From the NCBI GenBank assembly GCA_964475955.1, contig CAYYZY010000006.1:22214-86213 (forward strand): DNA of 64,000 nucleotides, in the 5' to 3' direction. Shown here in pieces: positions 41,874 to 50,987 of this stretch. The notes under the pieces were generated by a model. The model was given only the letters and a program-made list of their open reading frames with translations. It made no database searches and was not told the origin of the DNA. This stretch comes from DATKZH01 sp964475955. Its GTDB lineage: Bacteria; Planctomycetota; Planctomycetia; Pirellulales; Thermoguttaceae. How positions within the stretch are numbered: the first letter of the stretch is position 1; each line of letters opens with the position of its first letter. Made by a program: the position numbers and the translations under genes.

Positions 41874-43391
41874 TCAGCCGCCGCGGGCCAGGACGCGGAG
41901 GGCGACGTCGTCGGCGAACCGGGGCGAGCGGAGCTTGCGCGTGCCGCGGCGGTGCTCGAACGCCTCGGACTTGGCCACCCGGCCCGTCTTCGTGTCGACC
42001 CACTCGGCCGTGTAGCGGCCGGGGGCGAGATCGAGCGTGACGGTCACCTCCAGGTCGTCGCGACGAAGTTCGGCCAGGTTCTTCGGCTTGCGCGGAAGCG
42101 GCACGTGCAGGTAGACCGCGTACGCCTTGCCCGGCGCCGCCAGCGCCTGGTTCGACATCTCCGCCGAGACGGCCCGGACCACCGAAACGTCGGGCCGCAT
42201 GCTCGTGAAGTCGAGGCCTTCGAGGAACCGCTTGAGGATACCGAGTTGGGCGCGCAGCTCCGGGCTTCCGCCGCCGGGCGACCGGTAGTCGCGGAAGGTC
42301 CCGTCGGGGTGCTTGGCCGTGAACGAGTAGTCGAGGTTGTTGTACAGGGCGCCGCCGGCCAGCAGGAAATCCCAGCCCTCGGTGCGGTAGAGCAGGTCGT
42401 CGCGCCCGCGGAAGCCGGTTTCGTTCTCGCCGATGACCTTGTCGAGGTGGTCGTTCATGGCCACGACGTCGGGCGGGACGCAGTAGTGGAAGTTGGAGAT
42501 CGACACGGCCGGGTGCGGCTTCTCGACCTTCGCCCGGCCGTTGGCCACGTTCAACGAGATCAGGTGTTTGTGGGGGAAGTCCCGCTCGGCTTCGACGAGG
42601 GCGTCGACGATGTGGTGCTGCCAGTCCATGGTCACGCCGTGGAAGTAGGGCTCGTTGCAGACCTCGTAGTAGAGGTTGTCGAACGAGCGGAGCTCGCCGA
42701 CGATCTTGCGCACGAAGTCGAGCTGCACGCGGAGCAGGTCGGGATGCTCGAGCGTGCAGGCCTCCTGGCGCGGGCAGTCGCCGACGCCGTTGACGTTGTT
42801 CGCGGCCTTCAAGGGGCAGACGTCCCACAGCTCGTCCCTGTAGAAGGTGCAGAAGAGGTTCATCTCGACGACCACGCCCCGCTCCGCGGCGCAGGCCATG
42901 AAGTCGTGCAGCCGCCGGAAGTAGGCCTCGTTCCACCTGTCGAGGTCGTACTTGTTGCCGCCGTCGCCGCAGCCCGGCCGGTCGGTGCGGGCCCAGGGGC
43001 CGATGTAGCGGTGCGGCTTGGGGGCGAGCGGGTTGTCGGTGATGCCGAACGACGACTCGACCTCGTGGTACACGCCGGAGAAGGTCCGCGTGTGGTTGAG
43101 GCCGTCGGCCGCCAGCGCGTCGAAGTAGCGGACGTAGTCGAAATCGAGGTTCAAAAGCGCGCCGTAATGCTCGCCCGAGGTGACCAGGATCGTGGGCTTG
43201 CCGCGCCAGAGGAAGTAGTGGGGGTTCTCGGGGCACAAGGCGATCGGCTTTGCGGGCTCCGCGCCCGGCGCCGCGTGCGCGCCCCACGAGGCGATCAGCG
43301 CGATGCCCAGAACGAGCATCCGCCGCCGGCAGCCTTGGGCGAACAGGGCCGGGTGCGCCGTCGTGCCGAATTCCGGGGAACTTGCGTGCAT
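41874..43391 (-). CDS. Exported clan GH-A glycoside hydrolase (GH5-like)
   Basis: 505 residues from ATG 43391 (GGAGG 8 bases upstream). An N-terminal hydrophobic segment (MLVLGIALIASWGAHA) serves as signal after a 24-residue lead. The TIM barrel starts with FLWRGKPTILVTSGEHYGAL. The acid/base motif YYEVCNEP places Asn246/Glu247 on strand 4, and GENETGF offers Glu322 as nucleophile, the clan-A arrangement. A C-terminal beta domain (about 420-505: GRYTAEWVDTKTGRVAKSEA) is typical of these cellulase-like proteins in planctomycetes. The substrate is a beta-linked glycan of unknown type. The gene is convergent with the export protein gene and has its own promoter. Confidence 0.87.
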   Translation of the reverse strand: MHASSPEFGTTAHPALFAQGCRRRMLVLGIALIASWGAHAAPGAEPAKPIALCPENPHYFLWRGKPTILVTSGEHYGALLNLDFDYVRYFDALAADGLNHTRTFSGVYHEVESSFGITDNPLAPKPHRYIGPWARTDRPGCGDGGNKYDLDRWNEAYFRRLHDFMACAAERGVVVEMNLFCTFYRDELWDVCPLKAANNVNGVGDCPRQEACTLEHPDLLRVQLDFVRKIVGELRSFDNLYYEVCNEPYFHGVTMDWQHHIVDALVEAERDFPHKHLISLNVANGRAKVEKPHPAVSISNFHYCVPPDVVAMNDHLDKVIGENETGFRGRDDLLYRTEGWDFLLAGGALYNNLDYSFTAKHPDGTFRDYRSPGGGSPELRAQLGILKRFLEGLDFTSMRPDVSVVRAVSAEMSNQALAAPGKAYAVYLHVPLPRKPKNLAELRRDDLEVTVTLDLAPGRYTAEWVDTKTGRVAKSEAFEHRRGTRKLRSPRFADDVALRVLARGG

Positions 43392-43430
43392 TGGCGGGTC
43401 CTCCTTCGGAACGCGTTGTGTACTGGCCTG

Positions 43431-43459
43431 ATTCTACGCACCTCGGGCGCGGGCTACAA
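43431..43459 (-). promoter_or_regulatory. Sigma-70 promoter of the GH-A gene
   Basis: Minus strand: TTGTAG (43459-43454), 17-nt spacer, TAGAAT (43436-43431), 40 bases before ATG 43391. Confidence 0.65.
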
Positions 43460-43533
43460 CGAGGTGAAGGCGGGGGAGACCCGCGCGGGAAGGAGGCAGC
43501 CCGAACACGGGGCCGCCGCGGCGCTCCGCGGCC

Positions 43534-44628
43534 TCAGGCGGCCCTTCTGCGAGCGAGCACCCGTTCGAACACGGCCTCGGTCCGGCGGGCGGTGGCCTCG
43601 GGGGAGAAGTCGCGCCGGACCCGCTGCCGTCCCGCTTCGCCGAGCCGGCGACGCGCCGCCGGGTCGCGCAGCAGGGCGATGACCGCACGGGCCAAGGCGT
43701 CGCTGCTTTCCGGAGGAACGAGCACGCCGTTCTCGTCGGGCGTGATGCACTCGCGCGTGCCGGTCACGTCGGTGGCGACGATCGGCAGGGCGCAGGTCAT
43801 CGCCTCGAGCAGCACGCGGCTCAGCGGCTCTTCCAGGGCCGGGTGCACCAGCAGGTCGACCGCGGCCAGGACCTGCTCCACGTCGCGGCGAATGCCGGCC
43901 GGGAGCACGTGGTCGGCCACGCCCAACCGCTCCGCCTCGGCTTGCACTTGCGCTCGGTAGAGGCCGCTTCGCGTCGCTCCGCCGAGCAGCACGAGCCGGG
44001 TGCCCGGGGCGGCCTCGCGGATCGTCGGCAGGGCCCGAACCAGGTAGAGCTGGCCCTTTCGCTTGGTGAGCTGGCCGACGGCGGCGATCAGCGGCGACGC
44101 CCCCTCGGCCCCCAGCTCGGCGCGGAGCCGCCGGCGCGTGTCTTCGCCGACTTCGCCCCCCCAGCGGGGATCGACGAAGTTGTAGATCGTCTCGATCCGC
44201 CGGGGCCGCACGAGGTTGTAGCGCACGTGGTAGCGGCGCGTCGACTCCGAGACGGCGATCACGTGGTCGTTCAGCACCCAGTGCGGCTGGAATTTGCGGC
44301 AATGGGCCGTCGCCACGCACGCGATCCCGTACAGCCGCCGCAACAGGACCCCGAACAGGTGCGCCCGGCTCATGTGCGTGTGGATCACGTCGACGCGTTG
44401 CTCTCGGGCCAGGCCGGCGATGCGCCGCAGCTCGTCCGGGGGCCAGCGGTGCAGATCGGAGGCGACCAGCTCGACCGGGTCGGAGGCGAGCTGTTCGCTC
44501 ATCCAGCAATCGCGGCGGCAGACCATCCACACCCGGTGGCCCCGCTTGGCCAGCTCGCGCGTCAGAAGCAGGGTCGAGTACGCGGCTCCGTTGAGGCCCC
44601 TGCCGGAGCAGATCTGCATGATGTTCAC
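43534..44628 (-). CDS. GT4 family glycosyltransferase
   Basis: 364 residues from a GTG at 44628 (MNIMQICSGRGLNGAAYST), chosen because GGAGA lies 8 bases upstream; the ATG at 44619 is the alternative. GT-B fold: the N-terminal acceptor domain carries VDVIHTHMSRAHLFGVLLRR, and the C-terminal donor domain carries GQLTKRKGQLYLV and HPALEEPLSRVLLEAMTCAL then PIVATDV, the EX7E retaining-transferase motif. It should transfer a sugar from a nucleotide donor to a lipid-linked or surface glycan at the inner membrane. It is not in an operon with the adjacent GH gene despite equal strand, since the latter has its own promoter. Confidence 0.9.
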   Translation of the reverse strand: MNIMQICSGRGLNGAAYSTLLLTRELAKRGHRVWMVCRRDCWMSEQLASDPVELVASDLHRWPPDELRRIAGLAREQRVDVIHTHMSRAHLFGVLLRRLYGIACVATAHCRKFQPHWVLNDHVIAVSESTRRYHVRYNLVRPRRIETIYNFVDPRWGGEVGEDTRRRLRAELGAEGASPLIAAVGQLTKRKGQLYLVRALPTIREAAPGTRLVLLGGATRSGLYRAQVQAEAERLGVADHVLPAGIRRDVEQVLAAVDLLVHPALEEPLSRVLLEAMTCALPIVATDVTGTRECITPDENGVLVPPESSDALARAVIALLRDPAARRRLGEAGRQRVRRDFSPEATARRTEAVFERVLARRRAA

Positions 44629-44972
44629 GGGCACGTCTCCGTGGAGCGACGAGACCGCCGGGACCGCGCGGTAGGAGCCGCCCCCCTCTGGAGAGGGTTC
44701 CCTCTGAGGCGGCGAAGGCGCAGCTTCCCCCCGGCCGGCGTCGGCAAAGGCGCTGTTTACCGCACACTTCGTGGCGAAGGCAAGGGCAGTTTGGCGGGAA
44801 CGGCGTGAGCTGGGGGACCGAAGCGCACGGGGAGGATGAAGAAGCGACCAGATGCGTGAGACCCACACCGAGCACCAATCGCCCCGCGGATCGACTCGGA
44901 GTTGCCATTTTCACCACGACACGACCGAAAAGCGGCGCCAAATCGCCGCACGCCAAGGCGACTTCGCTTGGC
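44629..44972. other. Intergenic gap, no gene seen
   Basis: Contains GGAGAGGGTTCCCTCTGAGG near 44690-44710, a short palindrome of dispersed-repeat type, and nothing else recognisable. It should include the promoter of the GT4 gene. Confidence 0.4.
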
Positions 44973-46076
44973 TCACCGAGATGGAGTCGAAGTACCCAGC
45001 CGCGCGCGCACGCCGGCCGCGCGGTCGAAGATCTGCTGCCGGGGCACGCCGGCCTCCTCGTACATGGCGAAGATACTGTCGACGGGCGTCTCCGGCGGGA
45101 CCGTGTGCGAAGCGGCCAGGATGTAGCCGCCGCCGTCGGACGTCATGCCGTCGATGAGCCGGCGCGTGGCACGGCGCACGTCGTCGACCGTACCGCCGGG
45201 CAACAGCTCCTGCGTGTCGACCCCGCCCATGAAGGCCAGCTCGGCGCCGAACTCCCGCTTCAGTTCCAGCGGGTCCATTCCGGGGCAGTTGCACTGGACC
45301 GGGTTGAGCACGTCGAGGCCCATCTCGACCAGGTCGGGAACGATCGGGCGCAGCGCCCCGCAGCAGTGGTGGGCGACCCAGAGGTTGTGGGCTTTTCCCA
45401 CCTCGAAGACGCGCTTCTGGTGCGGCTTGATCATGGTGCGCCACGCGGCCGGGCTCATCATCATCGAAAGCTGGCTCGCCACGTCGTCGCCCGACCAGAG
45501 CCAGTCGAGCGGGAACCGCCGGCAGGCCTCTTGCGAAAGGCCCACGGCGAAATCGGCCGACCGGGCGAACAGCGCACCGATCAGCTCCGGCTCGGCCGCC
45601 ATTTCCAGAAGGGTCCGCTCCAGGCCGCGGAGCCGCCAGGTCATCTCGAACACGCACGGCGATACGTCGCACCCGATGAAGTACTCCTCGGCCGCGGCCG
45701 CCACCGGAGCCATCAGCCCCAGCAAAAACTCCTTGTGCTCGATCGGGAAACGGTAGGCGCGGACTTCGTCGGGCGACGCGTCGAGGAGCGGGAAGCGCGT
45801 GACCTGGTTGTACGGGCCCTGCCTGGTCCAGTCGATCCCCCACAGGTCGACGTGGCTCTCGCCGTCGTGCTCGTGCACGATCCCTTCCATGGCGTAGTTG
45901 TTGTTCACCCAGGTCATGCGCACGTCGTTGGCCATCACCTCGTCCAGGTTCGCTGCCGGAATCTCCAGCAGATCGGCCAGCAGCGTCCGGGTGCCCGGGT
46001 GAAACCACATGAAGATGGGCACCCGGTCGACGGGCTCCCGCCGCAGGGCGGCGTGCACGCGCTGTTTCGGGGTCAT
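44973..46076 (-). CDS. Uroporphyrinogen decarboxylase-like (URO-D/MtaA superfamily) protein
   Basis: 367 residues from ATG 46076 with GAGG upstream. MTPKQRVHAALRREPVDRVP is the classic N-terminus of the URO-D-like group, followed by LWSGDDVASQLSMMMSPAAW, HHCCGALRPIVPDLVEMGLD and FMGGVDTQELLPGGTVDDVR. The HxCG motif places zinc ligands as in cobamide-dependent methyltransferases. True HemE motifs are absent, so this is probably a methyltransferase-like member of unknown substrate; such genes are frequent beside sugar-degradation genes in planctomycetes. It is divergent from the split UxaA-type genes. Confidence 0.85.
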   Translation of the reverse strand: MTPKQRVHAALRREPVDRVPIFMWFHPGTRTLLADLLEIPAANLDEVMANDVRMTWVNNNYAMEGIVHEHDGESHVDLWGIDWTRQGPYNQVTRFPLLDASPDEVRAYRFPIEHKEFLLGLMAPVAAAAEEYFIGCDVSPCVFEMTWRLRGLERTLLEMAAEPELIGALFARSADFAVGLSQEACRRFPLDWLWSGDDVASQLSMMMSPAAWRTMIKPHQKRVFEVGKAHNLWVAHHCCGALRPIVPDLVEMGLDVLNPVQCNCPGMDPLELKREFGAELAFMGGVDTQELLPGGTVDDVRRATRRLIDGMTSDGGGYILAASHTVPPETPVDSIFAMYEEAGVPRQQIFDRAAGVRARLGTSTPSR

Positions 46077-46169
46077 GGGGCCTCGGCTCGTGCGGTTGGT
46101 GATGGCGGATGGCCGCGGCCGCCGCGACGCGCGGCGCATCCCCGCGTGATGCTTACCAGACGCGGCCTG

Positions 46170-46217
46170 AGCGTGCAAGGCCGTAGGGGCCGGCGTGCCG
46201 TCGGCCGCCAAACGGCG
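46170..46217. repeat. Degenerate palindromic repeat
   Basis: GGCCGTAGGGGCCGGCGTGC then CGTCGGCCGCCAAACGGCG. It resembles, in reverse, the GCCGACGGCACG units at 31596-31673. Located in the divergent promoter gap. Confidence 0.4.
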
Positions 46218-46229
46218 CTCGACGAAGCT

Positions 46230-46258
46230 TTGCCGGGCGCTCACGGGGACGCTACAAT
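46230..46258 (+). promoter_or_regulatory. Sigma-70 promoter of the UxaA-type operon
   Basis: TTGCCG (46230-46235), 17-nt spacer, TACAAT (46253-46258), 47 bases before ATG 46306. Confidence 0.65.
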
Positions 46259-46305
46259 GGGCCGCGAACGTTGATGCAGGAGAGCCGGAGGGAGAACCGC
46301 ACCGG

Positions 46306-46602
46306 ATGGAAGAACGACTGGCCATTCAGATTCGGGCGGGTGACAACGTCGTCACGCTCGTCGAGGAGGCGGCGGCCGGCGATCGCGTGCAGTACGTGAC
46401 CGCCGGGGGGCGACGCCGCGTGACGGCCCTGGACGACGTGCCTTTCGGCCACAAGCTGGCCGTCGTCGACGTGCCGGCCGGTGAGCCGATCGTCAAGTAC
46501 GCCGAGGCGATCGGCCGCGCGTCGCGAGCCATCCGCCGGGGCGAACACGTCCACACGCACAACGTCCAAAGCGCGGTGCAGGGAGGGGCGACGTGCCAGT
46601 GA
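46306..46602 (+). CDS. UxaA/SuyA-type small subunit (SAF domain)
   Basis: 98 residues from ATG 46306, preceded by GGAGGGAG. The whole protein is one SAF domain: LAIQIRAGDNVVTLVEEAAA, then VPFGHKLAVVDVPAGEPIVK and YAEAIGRASRAIRRGEHVHT. HVHTHNV is the conserved end. In altronate/galactarate dehydratases this domain is fused to the catalytic part; here it is separate, as in (2R)-sulfolactate sulfo-lyase SuyA. It should pair with the next gene product, whose GTG start overlaps its stop by 10 bases. The substrate, a hydroxy acid such as altronate or sulfolactate, cannot be decided. Confidence 0.85.
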   Translation: MEERLAIQIRAGDNVVTLVEEAAAGDRVQYVTAGGRRRVTALDDVPFGHKLAVVDVPAGEPIVKYAEAIGRASRAIRRGEHVHTHNVQSAVQGGATCQ

Positions 46603-47756
46603 ACGCCTACGCCCGCCCCGACGGGAGCCTCGGGGTGCGCAACCACGTGGTCGTGCTCCCCGCCGTCCTCTGTGCCAACGAGATCGCCCGAAAGATCGCC
46701 GAGGCCGTGCCCGGCGCCGTGGCCCTGCCGCACGCGGGCGGGTGCACGTGCGGGGAGGACGTCGCCCGGACGGAGCGCGTAATGGTCGGGCTCGGCGCGC
46801 ACGCGAACGTGGCCGGCGTGCTGGTGCTGGGCCTGGGGTGCGAAAACTGCGATTCCGAGAAGGTGGCCGCCGAGATCGCCCGGCGGTGCCCTTGGAAGCC
46901 CCTCGAGCGGCTCGTGATCCAGGAGGTCGGGGTCTCGCGCGTGATGCGGGAGGGGGCCGCGGTGGTGGAGAAGATGGTCGCCGGGGCGGCCGGCGACCGG
47001 CGAACCGAGATCGGGCTCGACGGCCTCACCCTGGCCCTGGAGTGCGGCGGGTCCGACGCCACCAGCGGCCTGGCCGCCAATCCCGCGCTGGGCGTCGCCG
47101 TCGACCGGCTCATCGCCGAGGGCGGCTCGGCCATGTTCTCCGAAACGACCGAGGCGATCGGCACCGCCCACCTTTTGGCCCGGCGCGCGGCCAATCCCGA
47201 GGTGGCCGACCAGGTGGTTCGGATCATCGACCGGGCCCGGCAGCGAATGGTCCCGCTCTTGGCACCGGGCGAGCACTTCCTGACCACGGGCAACATCGGC
47301 GGCGGGCTGACCACGCTGGAGGAGAAGAGCCTCGGGTGCATCTGCAAGACGGGCACGGCCACGATCGCCGAGGTGGTCGAATACGGCGTGCCGCCCCGCG
47401 CGAAGGGGCTGGTCCTGGTCGACGGGACCGGGTTCGACGTCCCCTCGATGACCGGCATGGTCGCCGCCGGCGCCCAGATGGTGGCTTTCACCACGGGCAA
47501 GGGCAGCCCTGTCGGATACCCGATCGCGCCGGTGGTGAAGATCACGGGCAACCCGAGCACGTACGAGCGGCTCGCGGAGATCATCGACGTGGACGCGTCG
47601 ACCATCACGCGGGGCGAAAAGGACGTCGGCCAGGTGGGCCGAGAGATCTTCCACGAAGTCCTAGCCGTCGCCGGCGGCAAGCCGACCAAGGCGGAGAAGT
47701 TCGGCTTCCGCGATTTCTCCATCGCCACGCTGGCCGGGGCGCACGCGGGCGTGTGA
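46593..47756 (+). CDS. UxaA/SuyB-type large subunit (altronate dehydratase / sulfo-lyase family)
   Basis: 387 residues from GTG 46593 (the overlap with the small-subunit stop supports coupling). The domain opens YARPDGSLGVRNHVVVLPAV and holds the conserved cysteine motifs ALPHAGGCTCGED and VLGLGCENCD, plus ECGGSDATSGLAANPALG and GNIGGGLTTLEEKSLGCICK. These define the GarD/UxaA/SuyB C-terminal family, which eliminates water or sulfite from 2-hydroxy acids using iron. The 98 + 387 residue split equals SuyAB and many planctomycete UxaA-like pairs. No uronate isomerase or sulfolactate dehydrogenase lies nearby to decide. Confidence 0.9.
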   Translation: MPVNAYARPDGSLGVRNHVVVLPAVLCANEIARKIAEAVPGAVALPHAGGCTCGEDVARTERVMVGLGAHANVAGVLVLGLGCENCDSEKVAAEIARRCPWKPLERLVIQEVGVSRVMREGAAVVEKMVAGAAGDRRTEIGLDGLTLALECGGSDATSGLAANPALGVAVDRLIAEGGSAMFSETTEAIGTAHLLARRAANPEVADQVVRIIDRARQRMVPLLAPGEHFLTTGNIGGGLTTLEEKSLGCICKTGTATIAEVVEYGVPPRAKGLVLVDGTGFDVPSMTGMVAAGAQMVAFTTGKGSPVGYPIAPVVKITGNPSTYERLAEIIDVDASTITRGEKDVGQVGREIFHEVLAVAGGKPTKAEKFGFRDFSIATLAGAHAGV

Positions 47757-47790
47757 CGGCCGGCACCACAATGTACCGGGAGACCGACCC

Positions 47791-49734
47791 ATGATTCGCC
47801 TACTTACCTCCCTATCGGACAAAAGGCTGCCCGTAGTCCTCCTGCTCGCGCTGGCCACAAGCGGTGTTGGCGGGAAGGCCTGCGCCGGCAAGAAGAACCC
47901 GTACCCGCCTGCGAAGCCGCCGCTGGTGACGCTGGTCGACGCCGGCGCGGCCCGGGCGGCGATCGTGGCCCCGGCGGCGCCGTCGGCCGTCGAGGCCCGC
48001 GCCGTGGAAGAGCTGGTCGGGTACGTGCGGAAGATGACCGGCGTGGAGCTGCCGGTCGTCGAAGAGGCCGCCGCAGACCGGCTGCCCATCTACGTCGGTT
48101 CGGCCGCGCGAGGGCATCTCGGCGACGTGGCGTGGGACCGGCTGGGCGCCGACGGTTTCGTGCTGCGAAGCGGTCCGCGGGGCGTCTTCGTAGCCGGTGC
48201 GCGGGATTTGGGAACGCTTTTCGGCGTGTACCAGTTGCTGGAGAAGCACCTGGGGGTCCGCTGGTTCATGCCGGGCGAGATCGGCGAGGTGGTTCCTCGC
48301 CGAAAGACGTTGGTGCTCGGCACGTTCGACGAGACCGAGACCCCCTCGTTTCCCATCCGGTGGATCGAGAGCGGCGACTGGGCCCTGCGCCAGAAGATGA
48401 ACGTCGCCGTGGAGGTGGCGGATCGGCCCGTCGGAATCCGCTGGCAGTGGAGCTTCCACACGCACTTCCGGCTGATTCCGCCGGAGGAGTATTACGACGA
48501 GCATCCGGAGTGGTTCGCGCTGATCGGCGGGAAGCGGCGGCGGCCGAGGCCGGGACGACAGGGACAGCAGTTGTGCACGTCGAACCCGGAACTGATCGAA
48601 GAAATGGCCCGGCGCGTGATCGAGGTTTTCGACCGCGACCCGTCGTTGGACGTCCTGGCCTTGGCCCCGCAGGACGGCGGCGGGTTCTGCCAGTGCGAGG
48701 CGTGCCGGGCGCTGGACGAGGACCGGCCGCCCGACGAGGCGTGGCACGCGACGTACTCGAACCGCATGGCCGTGTTCAACAACGAGGTCGCCCGACGCGT
48801 GGCGCGCAAACATCCCGACAAGCTGATCAAGGTCGGCGCCTACGCCATGTACCTCCGCGTGCCGCTCGACCCGGAGTACCGCCCGGAGCCGAACCTGGCC
48901 GTGCAAGTCTGCCACACCTATTCGTGCAACAGCCACCCGATCGCGTCGGAAACGTGCCGCGGCAACCGCCGGTACTTTCGGGCGGAGTTGGAGCACTGGG
49001 CGAAGATTGCGCGCCACCTGTTCATCTACGAGTACTACAACAAGGGGGCCTGGGGCGGCTTGCCCTATCACCAGGTGCATCTCATCCGGCACGACGTGCC
49101 GTACTATCACGGTCTGGGGGCCGAAGGCTTTTACACGCAACCGGCCGGCAGACGTTGGCCCGCCTGCGGCCTGAACCACTACGTGGCGGCCAAGCTCACC
49201 TGGGACGTCGACCTCGACGTCGACCGGCTCCTGGACGACTTCTACGAGAAGTTCTACGCCGAGGCGGCCGACCCGATGCGGGCGTATTGGGAAACGCTGG
49301 AGGGGGCGTTCGCCGGGTACGAGAAGTGCCTCTCGCCCTTCGGACGCCGGTGGACTACGCTCGCAGCCCCCGAGATATTCACCCCGACGACCGTCGCCGC
49401 CCTCGACGAGGCGGTGCGCCGAGCGGAAGAGGCCGCCCGGTCCGACGCCGTTCGCGAGCGCGTGCGCCTGATCCGTGCACGCGTGGACCTGACGAAGCGG
49501 GCCATGGCCTATCTGGCGGCGATCCGGGCGCCCTTCGAAGGCGTCGACCTGCACGACGACGCGGCCGTCGCCCGAGCGCACCAGGAGGCGATCGCGCGGG
49601 GCGACCCGCTTTCGGCCGATCTCGAGCGGTTCTGCCGCCAGAGCGGCGTGGCCGCCTATCCGCGACTGATCGACGTGCATCGCCGCCTCCCCTTCATCAT
49701 CGATCTCCCGGATCGCGAGCCGATCCTGCGGTGA
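47791..49734 (+). CDS. DUF4838 exported protein, glycosidase-like
   Basis: 647 residues with an N-terminal signal (LPVVLLLALATSGVGGKACA). Residues 45-165 resemble the small alpha/beta domain that precedes the barrel in GH20/GH67 enzymes (AVEELVGYVRKMTGVELPVV, GTLFGVYQLLEKHLGVRWFM). The DUF4838 core follows: CTSNPELIEEMARRVIEVF, LALAPQDGGGFCQCEACRAL, VCHTYSCNSHPI and FIYEYYNKGAWGGLPY. A helical C-terminal region closes the protein. Catalytic residues are not established for DUF4838; the fold suggests action on glucuronic- or hexosamine-containing glycans. It follows the UxaA-type pair by 34 bases with GGGAG before ATG 47791, so it is probably in that operon, linking extracellular glycan cleavage to hydroxy-acid breakdown. 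Confidence 0.85.
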   Translation: MIRLLTSLSDKRLPVVLLLALATSGVGGKACAGKKNPYPPAKPPLVTLVDAGAARAAIVAPAAPSAVEARAVEELVGYVRKMTGVELPVVEEAAADRLPIYVGSAARGHLGDVAWDRLGADGFVLRSGPRGVFVAGARDLGTLFGVYQLLEKHLGVRWFMPGEIGEVVPRRKTLVLGTFDETETPSFPIRWIESGDWALRQKMNVAVEVADRPVGIRWQWSFHTHFRLIPPEEYYDEHPEWFALIGGKRRRPRPGRQGQQLCTSNPELIEEMARRVIEVFDRDPSLDVLALAPQDGGGFCQCEACRALDEDRPPDEAWHATYSNRMAVFNNEVARRVARKHPDKLIKVGAYAMYLRVPLDPEYRPEPNLAVQVCHTYSCNSHPIASETCRGNRRYFRAELEHWAKIARHLFIYEYYNKGAWGGLPYHQVHLIRHDVPYYHGLGAEGFYTQPAGRRWPACGLNHYVAAKLTWDVDLDVDRLLDDFYEKFYAEAADPMRAYWETLEGAFAGYEKCLSPFGRRWTTLAAPEIFTPTTVAALDEAVRRAEEAARSDAVRERVRLIRARVDLTKRAMAYLAAIRAPFEGVDLHDDAAVARAHQEAIARGDPLSADLERFCRQSGVAAYPRLIDVHRRLPFIIDLPDREPILR

Positions 49735-49909
49735 AGTCGGCCGGAGCCAAAGGCAGCCCGTGCAACGTACTCTTGCGCGTTGCCTTGCCGGCCGGTCGTG
49801 ACGACCATCCCCCTTGACGGAGGGGCGATGCACGCCTACATTGCGGTTCGTACGGGGCCCGACCGGCGTCGCGGCCTGGTTGTTCCCATCGAGCCCGGAA
49901 AGAGAGACG

Positions 49910-50968
49910 ATGATTGAAGTCCGCGCGTTCGAAGGCGGTTACGCGGAGATGGCGGAGTTCGTCGCCAAGATGTGGCGAATCAACTACGAGGGCCGCATGC
50001 CCGTGCCCCACTGGACGAGCGACTTCTACGCCCGCGACGGCGGCCCCGAAGAGGTCGCCATGTCGTGGAGCCCGGCCGCCTACGACGGCACGCGGCTGGT
50101 GGGCGTGCTTCCGGGCTGGCCGATCAAGGTACAGCTTCACGGCCAAGAGCACCTGGTTCGCACCGGGACGGGCGCCAGTGTCGACGTGGAATACCAGCGG
50201 CGGGGCATCGGCAAGATGCTCAACGACTGGAAGATGAATCACGCCCGGGAGAACGGCGTCGACTTTACGCTCTTCTTTCTCTACGACCGCACGGTGAAGT
50301 TCAAGGGGTCGAAGTTCTGGAAGGCGCGCGGCATGCCGACCGACCTGGTCTGCCGCCTGGGGCAATGGGCCCGGCCGCTCGACCACGCGGCGGTCTCCCG
50401 CTGGGAGCTGTGGCGGATCGAGCGGTTCGGCTCCCGGCTGCTGGGGCTGTTTCAGCGCCGCGTGCCCCCGCCTTCGGACGCCGAAGCAGTCCGCGACTAC
50501 CGCCCGGAAGACCTGCCCGACTGCGAGGCCCTGGTGCGCCGCCTGGGCGACACGATGGACCTCGCCCGGCGGTTCGACGCCGAGGGCCTCGCCCGGCACC
50601 TCCAGTTCCGCGACGTGGCCAAGACGATGGTCGTCGAGCACGAGGGGCGCGTGGCCGGGCTGGTCAACTTCGCCTACCTGGAAGTGCTGGGGCGCACGCT
50701 GGAGCGTTTTGGCCTGATCGACCTGGCCGCTTTCGACGACGCCCTGCCGCACCGAAGGCGGAAGGACCTGCTCCGCGCCGTCCTCACCCGGATGAAGCAG
50801 GACGGCATGGTCGCCGCGTTCCTGCTTCGCGGCTCGTGGCACGGCGCCCGGGCCTTCCTCGCCACGGGGTTCGTGCCGGCGCTTCCCGAGTACTCGCTGA
50901 TGGCCATCCGCAACCGGGAAGGGATGGAAGTGAAGAACGTCCGCCGCCTTATGCAGTTGTGGCGGTGA
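49910..50968 (+). CDS. GNAT-family N-acetyltransferase
   Basis: 352 residues from ATG 49910. The acetyl-CoA-binding loop is visible as VEYQRRGIGKMLNDW (R/QxxGxG/A). A second GNAT-like half appears at about 195-345 (DYRPEDLPDCEALVRRLGDT, VVEHEGRVAGLVNFAYLEVL), so this is a tandem GNAT in which only the first half keeps the full pyrophosphate loop. Substrates of tandem GNATs include small molecules and protein lysines; nothing in the context decides. The gene is 175 bases after the DUF4838 gene and convergent with fabH. Upstream in-frame codons were rejected because AAAGAGAG precedes 49910. Confidence 0.8.
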   Translation: MIEVRAFEGGYAEMAEFVAKMWRINYEGRMPVPHWTSDFYARDGGPEEVAMSWSPAAYDGTRLVGVLPGWPIKVQLHGQEHLVRTGTGASVDVEYQRRGIGKMLNDWKMNHARENGVDFTLFFLYDRTVKFKGSKFWKARGMPTDLVCRLGQWARPLDHAAVSRWELWRIERFGSRLLGLFQRRVPPPSDAEAVRDYRPEDLPDCEALVRRLGDTMDLARRFDAEGLARHLQFRDVAKTMVVEHEGRVAGLVNFAYLEVLGRTLERFGLIDLAAFDDALPHRRRKDLLRAVLTRMKQDGMVAAFLLRGSWHGARAFLATGFVPALPEYSLMAIRNREGMEVKNVRRLMQLWR

Positions 50969-50987
50969 CGCGCCCGGGTCGGTGCCT

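Noticed and set aside
46593..47756. Calling the large lyase subunit specifically altronate dehydratase or sulfolactate sulfo-lyase
   Set aside because: Motifs are common to the whole UxaA/GarD/SuyB family and no diagnostic neighbour is present, so a gene symbol would be a guess.
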